From NCBI GenBank assembly GCA_045588675.1, contig JAZNER010000021.1, positions 1 through 7,040 of the forward strand: a stretch of DNA of 7,040 nt. Direction: 5' to 3'. Made by a program: the position numbers and the translations under genes. Source of the stretch: SVTX01 sp045588675 (lineage in GTDB: Bacteria; Bacillota; Clostridia; Oscillospirales; CAG-272). Shown in pieces: positions 6,601 to 7,040 of this stretch (position 1 is its first letter; every line of letters starts with the position of its first letter). The notes beneath the pieces were generated by a model. The model was not told the DNA's origin, searched no databases, and saw only the letters and a list, made by a program, of their open reading frames with translations.

Positions 6601-6666
6601 GTTTTAAACACCAAAAAAAGCCCTCTACTGGGCGTTATTTATTGACAAAAATATTACGGCAGATAA
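6601..6666. other. 66-bp intergenic segment between rep and truncated fliA; cassette end and junction
   Basis: This segment runs from the rep stop to the first fliA-derived base. It holds the rep terminator and an A+T-rich stretch with GTAATATTTTTGTCAATAA on the minus strand. One end of the captured chromosomal segment lies at about 6600. As one of only two non-coding gaps in the cassette, it is a place where an origin nick site might lie, but I recognise no canonical double-strand-origin sequence here. Confidence 0.6.
6613..6633 (-). terminator. Rho-independent terminator of the rep operon
   Basis: On the minus strand a GCCC/GGGC stem with a six-base loop (AGTAGA) is followed at once by seven T residues. 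It lies 34 bases after the rep stop and 13 bases before the truncated fliA. The stem is short but GC-only and the T-run is perfect. It separates the rep operon from the che block. Confidence 0.75.
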
Positions 6667-7040
6667 TTAAGCCGCGTTAAACATTTGTCTAAAGAATTGA
6701 GCGTCAGGGTGTTCGCCGTTTCGTCGAATATCTATTTGGTATTCAAGCAGTAATTGTTCAATTAGTTGTTTACCATTAATTTGTGTGGCGATTATTAAAA
6801 TTTGGGTGTCAAGGTTTAGCCTACAAATTTCGTACCACTGATTCTGATTGAACCAACATACGATTTGCCAATTTCCGCATTTTGCCTTTCTCTCGTCCAA
6901 TTTTTTTTTGAGTGTTTCAAAGTACTCATGAGATAATTGCCAATCTGCAATAATTTGTTTAAGAGAATTTGACATGCGTACACGATATGTTTTGAGAACT
7001 GTAAGCGCGTATTCGACGTATAAACTAAAATATTTGTCAG
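6667..7040 (-). CDS. rep: Rolling-circle Rep, C-terminal part (same gene as 1-1057)
   Basis: This piece duplicates codons that end the left part and then completes the protein. In the circle, Rep runs 1057 to 1 and on from 6899 to 6667, in frame, for 429 residues. The unique tail (about residues 353-429; e.g. CGNWQIVCWFNQNQWYEI, then ILIIATQINGKQLIEQLLLEYQIDI) looks like a small alpha/beta domain behind the nuclease. I do not recognise it, and it could serve origin binding or multimer formation. An ATG inside the frame (6973-6975) is not a real start. A nine-A run in the message lies at 6901-6909 (repeated at 2-10) and could cause slippage or sequencing error. A terminator follows 34 bases past the stop. 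Confidence 0.85.
   Translation of the reverse strand, partial: DKYFSLYVEYALTVLKTYRVRMSNSLKQIIADWQLSHEYFETLKKKLDERKAKCGNWQIVCWFNQNQWYEICRLNLDTQILIIATQINGKQLIEQLLLEYQIDIRRNGEHPDAQFFRQMFNAA
6900..7040. repeat. Terminal direct repeat, right copy (circular overlap)
   Basis: This is an exact copy of 1-141. It should be counted once; the non-redundant molecule is 6,899 bp. Confidence 0.95.

Noticed and set aside
6649..6657. AAATATTAC, 8 of 9 matches to the geminivirus/circovirus nick site TAATATTAC, next to rep
   Set aside because: The Rep here has plasmid-type Cys cluster and HUH motifs, with no helicase domain as in CRESS-DNA viruses. The hairpin nearby is a terminator and does not display this sequence in its loop. 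The A+T-rich match can arise by chance.

Overview
The window looks like one small, complete circular DNA molecule written out linearly with its ends duplicated. Bases 1-141 recur exactly at 6900-7040, which gives a unit of 6,899 bp. Closing the circle joins two otherwise broken halves of one reading frame into an intact 430-codon gene (429 aa plus stop) for a rolling-circle replication initiator. A 141-base overlap is also what a de Bruijn assembler with k = 141 leaves on a circular contig. All real genes lie on the minus strand.

Read in the direction of transcription, the circle has two blocks. The replication cassette (about 1620 down to 1, then 6899 down to about 6601) holds a sigma-A-type promoter, two small beta-rich proteins resembling the DUF1659 and DUF2922 families, the HUH-type Rep (its start overlaps the preceding stop as ATGA), and a rho-independent terminator. 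Its Rep gene is visibly more A+T-rich and lysine/asparagine-rich than the second block. The second block (about 6600 down to 1620) is a piece of a flagellar/chemotaxis operon: 5'-truncated sigma-28 (fliA), complete fapA (DUF342), near-complete cheA with an odd N-terminus, complete cheW, and a probable stub of about 14 codons of cheC.

The host is probably a motile Firmicute. The protein wording of CheA, the gene set (FapA beside sigma-28, CheC after CheW) and the strong AGGAGG ribosome sites suggest Negativicutes (Selenomonas-like). This is recollection of families, not a search result. In such genomes I would expect cheA-cheW-cheC-cheD-fliA-fapA. The order here, with truncation at cheC, fliA and the cheA start, is explained by a replication cassette sitting between cheC and fliA (cheD lost) and a circle that later formed from the cassette plus both flanks, closing fapA's downstream end onto the start of cheA.

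Functionally, the circle encodes its own replication and may raise the dose of the chemotaxis kinase CheA, its coupling protein CheW and FapA. The only terminator separates the Rep operon from the che block, and I see no convincing promoter directly in front of the latter. Expression of the che genes may therefore be low or by read-through. No mobilisation, partition, resistance, toxin-antitoxin, tRNA/rRNA, CRISPR or insertion-sequence gene is visible.
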